In this document: positions 1 to 11,372 of the stretch, one piece after another
Numbering within the stretch: position 1 is the first letter of the stretch
Layout of the letters: each line of letters begins with the position of its first letter
Assembly (NCBI GenBank): GCA_023101885.1
Contig: JALPQD010000159.1
Location: forward strand, 1,640,566-1,704,565
Length of the DNA stretch: 64,000 bases
Source of the DNA: Typhlomys cinereus
Lineage: Eukaryota > Chordata > Mammalia > Rodentia > Platacanthomyidae
Direction of reading: 5' to 3'
Notes under the pieces: generated by a model
Database searches by the model: none
What the model saw: only the letters and a program-made list of their open reading frames with translations
What the model was told of the DNA's origin: nothing
Translations under genes and position numbers: made by a program

Positions 1-600
1 CAACCACTCCAGAGCCCCACGCTTCCCGGCGGCGAGCACCCAGGCCGACCTCCGGCCTGGCCATGCGCCCCGGCCCAGACAACCCCAGGCCCCAACGAAC
101 CCAGGCCCCTCCTCGCCGCCCCTCCCCTGCCCGCCGCCCGCTGCCCAAGGTGAGTGAGTGAGAGAGAGAGCCCAGCCCAGCCTAACCACCCCGGAGCCCC
201 ACGTGTCCCGGCTGCGAGCACCCAGGCCGATTCCGGCTTAGCCTGGGCCCCGGCCCGGACCCAAGCCCCTCGCATCCTCCTGCCCCGTGCGCCTCGCCAC
301 CCCCCTAGATCCCAGGTGAAGAATTCTGCCATTGAGCCAGCAAGAAAGAGCCCAGCCCAGCCCTGCCCCCCACCCGGGAGCCACCCAGCCAGCAGCACCA
401 CACAGCACAGCCGCTGGCTTTGCCCCCGGGGGGCAGCGCCGACCTTCCCAGGTGAGCCAGGGAGCCAGAGAGTCCAGCCCAGCCCCACCCCCCACCCCAG
501 AGCCGCCGGGCCAGCAGCACCGAGGCCCCGCCCTGGACCCCAGCCCCTCGCACCCTCCTGCCCCTGCACGCCTCCCCCCCCCAGGTCGCAGGTGAAGAAT
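1..600 (+). promoter_or_regulatory. L1-A 5' UTR: GC-rich tandem promoter-like units
   Basis: The segment is very C-rich and built of imperfect repeats. The anchor GAGCCCAGCCCAGCC recurs at about 169 and 349, with a variant at about 471, giving units of roughly 120-180 bp. CACCCAGGCCGA and AGGTGAAGAATTCTGCCAT also recur. Rodent L1 5' UTRs are commonly arrays of promoter monomers, and I infer the same role here. AAG|GTGAGT at 147-152 fits the mammalian splice-donor consensus, and related AGGTGA sites follow in later units. Long open frames here on both strands result from high GC and are not genes. Confidence 0.75.
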
Positions 601-1175
601 TCTGCCATCAACATCAGACCCTCTGCCTCTCTGGCCCACCGGGGACCTACACACGTGGTCCACAGAAGACACACTGCTACTCAGAATTCAATAGAGCCCA
701 AAAGAAACTCGAGCAAAATTCTAAGGAACAAAGGGAACACAGGCCATACAGCTGGACTCCACTACAATCATTATATCACGTGGGCGAGTTTCTTCTCATC
801 CGGCCCAAAGATAAGTAAACTTTTTCTTTTTACCTTACTTATTCTTTAAAGTATCAATGCTGTAGATCGACTTTCTCATACAGCCACCCCACAACATACA
901 ACTCCAGGGAGTACACCACTCACCCCCACATTTCACCAAGATATTAAATCGTAAAAGTGCACTAGCAAACTAATATTCACCCCCTGGTAACATAACCTGA
1001 CTTAACTGACGTACTAACAGCCTAGTAGCCTCATCTAGGATATAATACTAACAATACACAAACATACCCAATCCAAGGCAAGCACTAGTAAAAACTGGCA
1101 AGCGTAACAATACCAACTACGTGGATTCAGTGAAAATCACACAGAAACTGAAAGGTCCAAAAAAACAAAACAACA
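601..1175 (+). other. L1-A non-repetitive leader between promoter units and ORF1
   Basis: This A-rich, low-GC leader begins after the last promoter unit and runs to the ORF1 ATG. It is clearly related to 22845-23421 in L1-C, sharing the runs around GGTCCACAGAAGACACACTG and the CACCCTCACA-like segment. L1-B and L1-X lack this leader: their promoter monomers end about 50-70 bp before ORF1. I see no open frame in it. Confidence 0.75.
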
Positions 1176-2239
1176 ATGTACAAGTCAAAGTACAGATCCA
1201 CGAGAAACAAAACCCAAGAAGACCAATCTCCTGCCAAAAGAATCCATCCCATAATGAGGGATTCCGACGAGAACAAATCCACAGAAAGTAGCCATGAAAG
1301 CCAGACCCAACATAACGACTTTCAGAGTATGATCATTACCATGATTAATACTATGAAAGAGGACATCCAAGAAGAGTTAAACAACCGTATCAACCACTTT
1401 GAACAGGAACACAACAGGCACTTGGAGGAGTTGAGAAAAACAGTTCAAGAAACAAAAATCAGTATGGAGCAATTAAAACGGTCTCAGGCAGAGTTTAAAA
1501 TTGAATAAAAGACAAGTTATCTTCAACCCAAAACTCAACAGAGAGTCTTATCAGCAGAACAAATGAGGCAGAAAATAGAATTTCAGATCTTGAAGACAAA
1601 GTGGGAGAATTAACCAGCTCAATGGGAGTGATTATTAAAGCCAAAAGGATACTGGAGAGGAACATTCAAGAGATATGGGACACCCTGAAGAAGCCTAACA
1701 TGCGCATTCATGGAATACCAGAACAAGAATCCCAAAATACCACACCGGAGGAAATATTTCAATTCATCATAAATGAAAAATTTCCCACAACTAAAGAATG
1801 AGAGGCCTATCCAAATACAAGAGGCATTTCGCACTCCAAACAGATATGACCAAAATAGAAAATCGCTACAGCAAATAATAGTCAAAACACTCCACATTCA
1901 AGACAAAGAAAAGGTGCTGAGAGCTTCAAGAGAAAAAAAGCAACTCACTTTTAAAGGTAAACCTATTAGAATAACAAATGACTACTCAATGGAAACAGTA
2001 AAAGCAAGAAGAGCTTGGAGAGACATACTTCAAGTATTAAATGAGCAAAAATGCCAACCCAGATTGATATACCCAAAAAACTATATGTCATGATTGAGGG
2101 AGAAAGAAAAGTTTTCCAGCACAAAGACAACTTGAAGGGATACATGTCTACCAAACCAGGCCTTCAAAAAATCCTAGAAATGATACTCAAGCTTGAAGAA
2201 AAGAACAAGCATATCCAGGAGGACAGAAGGGAAGTATAA
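1176..2239 (+). pseudogene. L1-A ORF1 (RNA-binding chaperone), broken
   Basis: L1 ORF1 protein is the RNA-binding chaperone of the L1 RNP. The ATG at 1176 starts a charged N-terminus (MYKSKYRS) followed by a glutamate-rich coiled-coil stretch. That frame stops at 1506-1508 after a one-base loss compared with L1-C. The RRM-like part (MRIHGIPEQE, then RPIQIQEAF) lies in other frames at 1601-1801 and 1773-2093. The C-terminal domain, ending KHIQEDRREV, is at 2051-2239. Reading therefore jumps frame at least three times. Full length would be about 354 codons, as in L1-C. The second residue is Tyr where the other copies have Pro. It cannot make a complete protein. Confidence 0.92.
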
Positions 2240-2296
2240 TACCACCAAAACATAAATATCAAACAACATGCTTACAAAACCTACTAAACATAAAAA

Positions 2297-5200
2297 ATGT
2301 CCAGAATTAAAAATAATTTCTCCATTATAACATAAAATGTCAATGGTATTAACTCGCCAATTAAGAGACACAGATTACAAACTTGGATTAAAAACCACAA
2401 TCCAACAATCTGCTGCCTGCAGGAAACCCATCTCACCACAAAAGATAGGCACAAACTAATAATGAAACGCTGGTACAAAATCTTGCAAGCTAATGGAACC
2501 AGGAAACAGGCAGGGGTAGCAATTATGCTTTCAGACAAAGTGGACTTCAAAACAAAGAAAATCATATGAGACACAGATGGATACTACATTTTAGTCACAG
2601 GTACAATTCACCAGGAAGGCTTCACAATACTGAACATTTATGCACCCAATACGGGCCTCTCCACATTCATTAAGAAAACCCTACAGCATCTAAAGCAAGA
2701 AATCAACCCCCAAACGATAATTCTTGGGGACTTCAACACCGCCCTCTCAACATGGGATAGATCAACAGGTCAAAAACTTAACAGAAACACTTTGGAACTT
2801 AATCAAACCCTTAAAAAATGGACCTTACAGATCTCTATTGAACTTTTCACCCACGCACAAAAGAATACACATTTTTCTCAGCAGCACATGGAACTTTCTC
2901 CAAAATAGATCACATATTGGGCACAAAACGAATCTACACATATACAAAGAAGTTGAAGTTCTAACTTGTGCCCTATCAGACCACCACGGCCTAAAGCTGG
3001 ACATCCACAACACAACAAACAAGAGAAAATACACTAACTCCTGGAAACTTAACAATATGATGCTGAATGAGAACTGGATTCAGGAAGAAATTAAAAATGA
3101 AATTCAAGATTTCCTGAAAGCAAATGATCATGAAAATACAACTTACCAAAATCTCTGGGACACAATGAAAGCTGTCCTAAGAGGTAAGTTCATAGCTCTT
3201 AATGCCTACATCAAAAAAATGGAAACATCAGAAATAAATAACTGAACAATGCAGCTTAAAGCTTTAGAGAAACTAGAGCAATCTGATCCCAAAAGTAGTT
3301 GAAGAGAGGAGATTAGCAAAAAAGGGGAGAAATATCTGAAATCGAGATTAAGAAAATGATAGAAAAAAATCAACCAGTCAAAAAGCTGGTTCTTTGAAAA
3401 AAATCAATAAGATTGATACACCCCTAGCTAAATTAACCAAAAGCAGGAGAGAGAAAACCCAAATTAACAAAATCAGAAATGAAGATGGAGTTATCACTAC
3501 TGATACCCAAGAATTCCAGAGAATTATAACATCATATTTCAAAAACTTATGCTCTGTGAAGTCTGACAACACAAAAGAGATGGATGAATTTCTAAGTAAA
3601 CACAACTTACATAAATTGAATCAGGAAGTTGTGAATTATTTAAATATTCCTATAACATATAAGGAAATTGAGGAAGTAATCTTGAATCATCCCACCAAAA
3701 AATGTCCTGGACCAGATGGATTCAGCACAGAGTTCTACCACACATTTAAGGAGTCAGTAACACCAATACTCCTTAAACTGTTCCATCAAATAGCAAAGGA
3801 AGGAACACTACCAAATTCCTTCTATGAAGCTAATATCATCTTAGTCCCAAAACCTAATAAAGATTCACTTAAAAAAGAAAACTGTAGGCCGATCTCCCTG
3901 ATGAACACAGACGCAAAGATTCTCAACAAAGTCTTAGCAAATCGGATTCAAAAACATATCAAAAAGATCATTCACAGGGACCAAGTACACTTTACCCCGG
4001 CACACAAGGTTGGTTCAACATACGAAAATGAATAAATGTAATTCATCATGTAAACCAGTCCAAAGTCCAAGACCACATGATACTCTCGATAGACGCAGAA
4101 AAAGACTTTGACAAGACCCAACAGCCTTTTATGATCAAAACGCTAGAGACAGTAGGAATGGAAGGAACCCTTTATCAATATAATAAAAGCTGTATACAAC
4201 AAGCCCACAGCAAGGTTTATGCTCAATGGGGAACCATTGGAAGCATTCCCACTTTGATCAGGAACTAGACAAGGCTGTCCACTCTCACCACTTCTATTCA
4301 ATATTGTACTTGAAGTCTTAGCTGAAGCCATAAGACAAGAAAGGGACATAAGAGGGATTCAAATCGGCAAGGAAGAAGTCAAGCTATCCTTATTTGCAGA
4401 TGACATGATCTTATACGTGAGGGATCCCAAAAACTCCACCTGGAAGCTCCTGGAACTAATTGAGAAGTTCAGCAGGGTGGCAGGATACAAAATAAATGTG
4501 CAAAAATCAGAGGCCTTCCTATATGCCCAGAATGAAAGAAGTGAAAAAGCCCCGAGAGAAACAATCCTATTTACAATAGCCCCTAAAAAAATGAAATACC
4601 TTGGTATAAACCTAACCAAGGAGGTAAAAACCTTTACAATGAAATCTTTAAAACCCTAAAAAAAAAATTGCAGAAGACACCAGAAGGTGGAAAGACCTCC
4701 CATGCTCCTGGATTGACAGAATCAACATTGTAAAAATGACAATCCTACCAAAGGTGATATACAAATTCAATGCTATACCAATTAAAATCCCAAAGCAATT
4801 CTTTAAAGAAGTTGACCAAATAATCTCAAAATTCATATGGAGGCACAAAAGAACCAGGATAGCAAAGACAATCCTGAGTAACAAAAACACTGCTGGATGT
4901 ATTACCATACCAAACCTTAGTCTATACTACAAATCCATAGTTATAAAAACAGCCTGGTACTGGCTCCAAAATAGACACACCGATCAATGGATAAGGATTG
5001 AGGACCCAGATATAAGCCCACAAAAATACAGCCATTTGATCTTTAACAAAGGGGCCCATAGAATCCAATGGAAAAAGAACGGCATCTTCAAAAAATGGTG
5101 CTTGCAAAACTGGATCTCCACATGCAGAAGATTAAAGCTGGACCCGTACTTGTCACCATGTACAAGACTTAATTCCAAATGGATCAAGGACCTTGATATC

Positions 5201-6115
5201 AGGCCAGAGACTATAAAAATCAAAACTGAACGGATAGGTAACTCCCTTGAGCTGATTGGGCTAGGTCAATATTTCCTAAACAGACATCCAATGTCATAGA
5301 CACTGCTACCCACTCTCAACATTTGGGATCTTGTGAAATTAAAGAGCTTCTGTTCAGATAAAGAGATTGTCACACGAGCTCAAAGCAACCCACAGAATGG
5401 GAGAAAATCGTCACTAACCACATGTCTGATAGAGCTCTACTGTCCAGAGTGCACAAAGAACTTAGAAAATTAAACACCAAGGAAACCAATGGCCCAATTA
5501 AAAAATGGGCCCTGGAACTTAAAAGAAATTTTACCAGAGACGAAATTAAAATGTATAACAAATATCTTAAAAAATGCTCCACTTCTTTAGACATCAGGGA
5601 AATGCAAATCAAAACCTCCTTGACATATCATCTCACCCCGGTCAGGTTGGCAAAAATCCACAATACAAACAACAACAAATGCTGGAGAGGATGTAGAGAG
5701 GAGAACTCTGCTGCATTGCTGGTGGGAATGCAGGCTTATACAGCCATTCTGGCGAGCCATCTGGAGATTATTAAAGAAATTAAAGATTGAAATGCCATAT
5801 GACCCTGTGATTCCACTTTTGGGTATAACCCCCCATACAGCAGAGTTTCACCTCAATAGCACAAGCACGACCATGTTCATAGCAGCACTGTTTACAATAG
5901 CAAAGTCATGGAATCAACCTAAATGTCCAACAGTTGTCGAATGTTTAAGGAAACTGTGGTACGTGTATACAATGGAGTACTACTCAGCCAACAGAAATGA
6001 TGAATTACTGGAATTTGCCGGAAAATCAATGTCATTAGAAACAATTATATTAAGCGAAGTATCCCAAACCCAGAAAGTTAAGCGCTGTATGTACTCCCTA
6101 ATAGGTGGCTCCTAG
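2297..6115 (+). pseudogene. L1-A ORF2 (endonuclease / reverse transcriptase), broken
   Basis: L1 ORF2 nicks target DNA and copies L1 RNA at the nick. The ATG at 2297 begins MSRIKNNFS, and a stop follows within 13 codons. An AP-type endonuclease can still be traced: QETHL, a GDFN motif near 2727-2738, and the catalytic SDHH motif near 2975-2990. A TGA at 3243-3245, another at 3300-3302 and three nearby indels separate endonuclease from reverse transcriptase; L1-B shares all five. The RT core is open at 3394-4035 ([13 protein letters not shown]). The catalytic FADD is at 4393-4404. Later open pieces are 4405-4659, 4736-5299, 5422-5790 and 5792-6115. The normal C-terminus ends YSLIGGS, stop at 6113-6115. 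Confidence 0.93.
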
Positions 6116-7131
6116 TACCAAACTCATCCAGCTGACATTGAGACACTCAAGCGTAAAGCTATGTAATACGGTAATAGCAAGGATTGTGAACAGGAGGGAT
6201 GGGGTTGGAGGGCCACACTAGACACAAGGATAGAGGGGACCATGTTACAGCAGAGAAAATTGGCCTCCAAGGAATGCAAGTAAGTAATGTGACACCTGGT
6301 TAAGTTCACAGACGTTCGTTCCTGATCATGTACAACTGAGGGGGTATGATCTCACCAGAAGGGGAGGGCATATAGTCTGGCAGATGAAAAAATGATCATT
6401 TTGGAAATGGGTGACTGACCCCTCCCTCACCGAGGTTTCCTGCTTTTATTACATCTACTCTTGAATGTGCTTTTATAACAAGACTCCAGTTTAACAGTTT
6501 TTTTGTCTCTGACCAGGGGGTGACATACAGTGCCCATCATGATGGAGTGAAGGGCATTGCAGGAGCAGCAAAACTGCAAAAGAAAATCAACAAACCACAG
6601 TCCAGAACTTCAGAGACTCTATATCATCCACATAGAACTAAGCCCGCCTAATCTCCCCCTATCCTGAAGCTCAGGGACATTTGTTGAAGAGGGAGCGGTA
6701 AGATTGTAAGAGCAAAAGGATGGGGGGAGCAATGATTTGAAGAGTCTCCACACTAGTTAGGACTGAAGCAATCATAATAGGACTTTGCATGCCCTGCGCC
6801 ATGTCCATCACACTATTGACCTCACAAAGTCTAACATCGGCTAAAGGCACCAAGATCCTTGGAGGCAAGGGATTGACAGCCACAGTAGTGTTACTATGCT
6901 TAAGGGGAACATGCCACTGGGTCCTTGTACGTCATTGGAAAGAAGGACCAAGAGGAGAGTTAGGCATACACAATAAAGGACTCTCTGGGAATTGGGGGGG
7001 AGGCACTGGGAGATGGGGAGAGAAGGAGGGAGAGGAGGGAGTTCGGGGGGAGGAGTAAGGGGGAGGGAACTGGTCTACCTATTAAGTTTGTATGAGCTGA
7101 AATAATAATAAAAATTGTAAAAAAAAAAAAA
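6116..7131 (+). other. L1-A 3' UTR with G-rich purine tract and poly(A)
   Basis: This about 1-kb non-coding tail is shared by all the L1 copies here. At 6985-7072 it is almost pure purine on the sense strand with many runs of three or more G, and could form a G-quadruplex. Such a tract is a known feature of mammalian L1 3' UTRs. A conserved terminal block (ACCTATTAAGTTTGTATGAG, then AATAATAATAAAAAT) precedes an A-run. A purine-rich open frame on + at 6789-7058 is compositional. Confidence 0.88.
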
Positions 7132-8266
7132 AGAAAATTAGATGCTATATGTACTCCCTAATAAGTGGATCTAGTTCCAAACCCACTTAATGACATATTC
7201 AAAGGTAAATCTCTGTAATAATCATTGTAATCACAAAGGAATATAAACAGGAAGGAAGGCGAATGAGGACCTCAAAAGAAAGGAGATAGGGGAACATGCT
7301 TAGTACAGAAAATAGGCCAAGGTCATGTATTGTGTATAAGCAGCAAGACCTCTGGTGAAGCTACCTCTCACTTCCCTTCCTGGTCACTTACTACTGAACA
7401 GGTTTGATCTCACCAATCAGGGAGGATATACGGACTGGCAGATAGACAGTAACCATCTGGCAAATTGGACACTGACCTCTCCCCCCAATGATGTGTCCAA
7501 CTCCTATTCTTCCATCTACCTTTGAGTCTCCTCTTATATGAAGATATTCATTTGAACAGTCTTTTATGTTTGGTTAGGAGGTGACCTTCGACACTAATCA
7601 GGATATAACTAAGGGCAGTGCAGGAAAAGCTAAACTACAAACAACAAACCATAATTCAGAACACCAAAAACCTTACATTAATCACCTGGAACCAGAACAG
7701 GCAATCATTCCCCATCCTAAAGCTCAGGAAACCTTAAGGAGCAGGCAGCAAGATTGTAAGAGACTAATGCTGGGGAGGACAAATGATATGCATGATACTG
7801 TACAGAAGTTGGCGCTGTAGCAGCTAGAATTGGACTTTGTCTGACTTGCACAGTGGCTGACATGTCAAAAACTCCCCACCAAAGTCAAGCATGGATCAAA
7901 AGGGAGAAAGCTCCAGGCAGTAGGATCCTTAGAGGCAAGCAATTAAACCATCATAATAGACTTCCCATGCTAATGGGGGTCTTCAAAGGGGTCCTAGGTT
8001 ATGCCACTGAGTCCTGAACCCTCACTAGGATGGAGGACTCAGAGAGAGGTTTGACTTTCACATAAAAGGATGTTCCAGAGGATGGGAGGGAGGAATGAGG
8101 AGGCATCTGAAGAGAAGGAAAGAGGGAGGGAGGGGGGTTAAAGGAAGGGGGGAAAGGTGGAGAGTCCAATGGGTAACAATGACAGAGGGGAGGGGGGAGG
8201 AAAAGGATGGGGGTACCTATTGAGCTTTTATGCTTAAGAAGAACACAAAATGTGGGAGAAAAAAAG
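7132..8266 (+). mobile_element. Older 5'-truncated L1 3' end
   Basis: Immediately after the L1-A poly(A), homology to the last codons of ORF2 restarts (ATGTACTCCCTAATAAGTGG) and runs through a diverged L1 3' UTR. It has its own G-rich purine tract at about 8080-8215, the ACCTATTGAGCTTTTATG block and a short A-run at about 8259-8266. It is much more diverged from L1-A, B, C and X than these are from each other. Because homology begins exactly at the L1-A tail, L1-A may have inserted into this older element, with the rest lying before the window; a chance 5' truncation is the alternative. Confidence 0.82.
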
Positions 8267-9284
8267 CACCAGGTCAAAATCCCTCGTGCTATCAGTAGAG
8301 ATGTCGAAAATAATATGTCTAAAGAACAAGTGTACTGAAAAAAAGGATAACTAGAAACCCCTTGCGTGTGATAATAATCATAAAATAATCATGGTTTGAA
8401 GAGTCCCCTAAAGTCAGATTCACTGGCCTTGCTCTATGCCACATATCAGAGACTCAACCCTGTGACAGAATTGAGAGTGTCGGAAGAGGTCTATGATGGA
8501 GAAGGAGGGCACACCACCTCGGGCACACATGTCTTTTTGTCATCTTACAGCCTGTATTCCAGGGAGCCTACGATTCAAGTGTGATCCTTCATGAAACAAT
8601 CTTTCTAGGATAGCACTGGCATTAGAATGATAATGTCACACTAAGTGTTATTGATGAGCAGGTCACAGAGTGACTGAGGATCTTAGGAATATTCAATATG
8701 AGAATTTTGCTCTCCCTGGCTACAAAATGGTGAAAGGTCTTGCACCATTTTAAGGGAGCATTTGATTTGGTGCAGTTTAGGTTGAGTGCCAGTAGTCAAT
8801 AATATGTACCATTGAGTCAACTAAAAATAAGTACTAAATAGTTGAGTAATGGACATGAAAAACAGATTACAGTGCCTTTGTTTTAACAGTAAAAAAATGT
8901 TTTTGAAGGAAAACTACAAAGTATTCATTTGTTATTTTACCTTGGTTGCCAATTGATCCACCCTCAGCCCAATGTTCTTTGTTAAAACAGAAATCAGTTT
9001 CACTGACTTGTTTGAGATATGGATTCCATGTGGAGCAAAAATGAGCTAATAAATTATTGCTTTCTTAGTTTTCAAGAATTTTAAGCATCACTTGTCTATA
9101 ACCCTTGCTCTGCTGTAATCTCTCACTCATTTGCCATGACTTGAATATCTGTGCCACATCTGAAGTTAATATGTGTGAATCTTAAGAAAATAGAATCTTT
9201 GCAATATGTTTAAGGGAAAGGAAAGAAAAGTGAGTCCAAATTAATGTGCTTATAAACACATTCCTTATAAAAGATCCAAAAGTC
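8267..9284. other. Non-coding spacer, nothing recognised
   Basis: AT-rich DNA with no long open frame and no repeat family that I can identify. Confidence 0.6.
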
Positions 9285-9405
9285 AGATGATTGTGGTGAT
9301 GTTCACCTCTAACCTCAGCACCAGTTTAGGGGAGGTGTTGAAGAAGGAGGTCTCGAACTTCCAGACCATCATGCATTGTACAGTGAGACCCTGTCTCAAG
9401 ACAGA
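9285..9405 (+). mobile_element. B1-like SINE (7SL-derived), diverged
   Basis: The stretch follows the B1/Alu order: a GTGGTGATGTTCACCTCTAA head (compare the B1 pol III A-box region), CCTCAGCACCAG, a purine-rich middle, a CGAACTTCCAGACC-like segment and the ending GTGAGACCCTGTCTCAAGACA. The ending is the clearest B1 signature. The copy is old, and I could not define flanking duplications. Confidence 0.65.
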
Positions 9406-10094
9406 CAGAATTAGAGTCCTTAGAGGGAAACACTTTGTTTATTCTATGTCAGCATGCAGGAAGAAGGCATCATATGTGAATTAAAATTAGTTCCCACAAG
9501 AGGACAAACTTTCTCCATCCTTAATCTTGCATTAAGGCACAAAGAAGTAATCTGTTACTTATAAGCTACTGTGAGTGCATTCCATACAGGTTTAAATAGC
9601 ATATAATTTTTGACAGATATCTGAAATACATAAGCCCCCAAATTCCTTTACTTCTCTACATCATGCAAAATAAAAATCACACCTCTTTGACTTATCCTAG
9701 GAACTATGATCATGATGATGTTGACCACTATTGACTGTGTAGGTTTCTTTCCCATTCTTTTACTGGCTGCAATTAGTCCATTATTTTCTTTCTCTCTATT
9801 TTTTATTTATCATAAAAGTTGAATTTGCATAGATGAATACAAGAAGTATAACAAAACATCACAACTTGTAGTTCTTTTTATGTTTTCCCTTTTTCATTTC
9901 CTTTGCATGTGTATAATCAAATGATTAACAAGTATTCATCATTTGTCTACTCTTACTCTTATCCATATCATTTCATTATATGTATTGTGCCCCCAAACAT
10001 TTCATTTTACTTATTTTTGAATATTTAATAAATATAAGTGCTGAAAGTAGCCTCTTTATATATTTTTTGACTCATAATGGTCTTCTTTCTTGCT
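9406..10094. other. Non-coding spacer, nothing recognised
   Basis: AT-rich, with only short chance open frames and no identifiable repeat. Confidence 0.55.
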
Positions 10095-10195
10095 TGTTTG
10101 TTTCTCACACAGGGTCTCACGGTCCACTCCATGGTGGCCTGGCACTCATGGCAATTTTCCTATCTCAGACATTCAAGTGCTGAGATCATAAATGA
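10095..10195 (-). mobile_element. B1-like SINE, antisense, diverged
   Basis: Read on +, the segment has the antisense B1 order: ACAGGGTCTCAC, then TGGCCTGGCACTCATGGCAA, then TCAAGTGCTGAGATCATAAA, which corresponds to the AAGTGCTGGGATTA block of B1. Open frames crossing it (such as 9980-10183 and 10077-10406) are not genes. Confidence 0.55.
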
Positions 10196-10624
10196 AAGCC
10201 ACATATACTATCACTGCTGTAATGATTTATTTCAATTACTATTTAACCTTTTTAAATATACCACAAATATTCATTTTCTGTTGAAACACACTTGGATTTT
10301 TCTCCAGGTGTTTCTGATTACAAAGAAATCATCAAAACACACATGTCTGACTGTTCAACAGAATAATAATTTAGAAGTGAAATGTGGGGTCATAAAAGGG
10401 GTATAAGAAAAAAAAGAACTGAGATCTAGCAAGCAAGTGTGCATTCATTCACTGCTTTCTTCTTTTCACAGTGGATGTATTTGAACTTGTTCCCGCTACT
10501 CTTACTGCCATGATTTCCCTGCCATGAAGGACTGAAAGCAGGATTTGTGACCTAGATTTAAACCATCCCCTCCAAAAAAGTTTTTGGTTGTGGTATTTTG
10601 TTAAAATAGAGTTTTTTTCCAATG

Positions 10625-10775
10625 TGTTTTAATGAGACTGGATCTCACTTATCCTAGTCCACAATGGAGTTAACTATGTAGCCTAGACAAGGGCAAAATC
10701 TGGACAGTCATGCTATTTCTGCTGAATGGTCATCAAGTGGAGGTATCTATAACCACATCCAGCTCATTAGTCCTT
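10625..10775 (-). mobile_element. Possible very old B1-like SINE, antisense
   Basis: GAGACTGGATCTCAC, TATGTAGCCTAGACAAGG and ATCTATAACCACATCCAGCT come in the order and spacing of an antisense B1. Divergence is high, so this is tentative. Confidence 0.35.
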
Positions 10776-10854
10776 TCCCTTTGAAGGGTATTCCTAAATT
10801 TTCATGTTTGGAGTTGAACCATTATTTTCCAGTGGTACATTTTATGTAATTTTT

Positions 10855-10965
10855 CTATTTTATTTATTTTTCCCAATCACAACCTCAATAGGTACCTTAG
10901 TCCTCTCCATCCTCCCCAATCAACCTTGTACCCTTGCCCCTTCCCCTCTCTTAACTACCCAAAGG
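10855..10965 (-). mobile_element. Old L1 3'-end fragment, antisense
   Basis: A T-rich run, a CAATAGGTACCTTAGTCC block and a following C-rich pyrimidine tract match, with divergence, the antisense 3' terminus of the L1 copies elsewhere here (compare 13228-13330). Only about 110 bp remain. Confidence 0.4.
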
Positions 10966-11102
10966 ATTTAACATAATTACATTTCCTTTTAACAGCTAAA
11001 TGGTTTTGCTGTTCACATTTACATCTTTATCTATAAGTCTATCTGGCTTTAGATAAGCATCTGATTTCATTTTATACATACAAGGATTTGTCCCTTTAAT
11101 AT

Positions 11103-11361
11103 CTAGTTTTATTTTTTTTAATATTTTTATTTAGTGTGTGGGGGTGCAGTGTGTCCTTGTGGAAGACAAAGGGTGACTTCAGGAATCATCCTGGAGTTCT
11201 TCTACCTCCTTCTTGCTTCCCTCTCAGATTTCCCATGCTTTGCTCACCTGGGCTAGAAGTGCAGGCCTCTGCCATTTCTGCCTGTGGTTTTTATATGAGA
11301 TCTAACTCAGGACCTTCTGCTTGTAAGAAAGAGTGTTAACCCCTGAGCCATCTCTCCAGCC
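11103..11361 (-). mobile_element. B2-type SINE with 11-bp target-site duplication
   Basis: On the minus strand the element opens GGGGCTGGAGAGATGGCTCA followed by GGGGTTAA, the tRNA-like head of B2 with its pol III A box. A B-box-like stretch (AGGTCCTGAGTTAGATCTC) follows. The body then runs to an A/T-rich tail, at the left end on +. CCCTTTAATAT flanks both ends (11092-11102 and 11362-11372), the mark of L1-driven insertion. The open frame at 11136-11339 on + lies antisense inside it and is not a gene. Confidence 0.88.
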
Positions 11362-11372
11362 CCCTTTAATAT

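Larger units (their letters stand above)
1..7131 (+). mobile_element. L1-A: near full-length LINE-1 retrotransposon, defective
   Basis: This is a LINE-1 element in sense orientation. In order it has a GC-rich tandem 5' UTR, a non-repetitive leader, ORF1 remnants, ORF2 remnants, a 3' UTR with a G-rich purine tract and a terminal A-run at about 7118-7131. The 5' end may lie outside the window, so length and target-site duplication cannot be settled. ORF1 and ORF2 both carry several stops and frameshifts, so it cannot mobilise itself. The 5' half, up to the start of ORF2, resembles L1-C at 22572. The middle of ORF2 instead resembles L1-B at 13229 and shares disabling mutations with it. Confidence 0.95.

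Noticed and set aside
154..849. 231-codon open frame on +, with overlapping frames on -
   Set aside because: It lies in the GC-rich tandem L1-A 5' UTR, is proline/alanine-rich and repeats itself with the units; frames are open on both strands.
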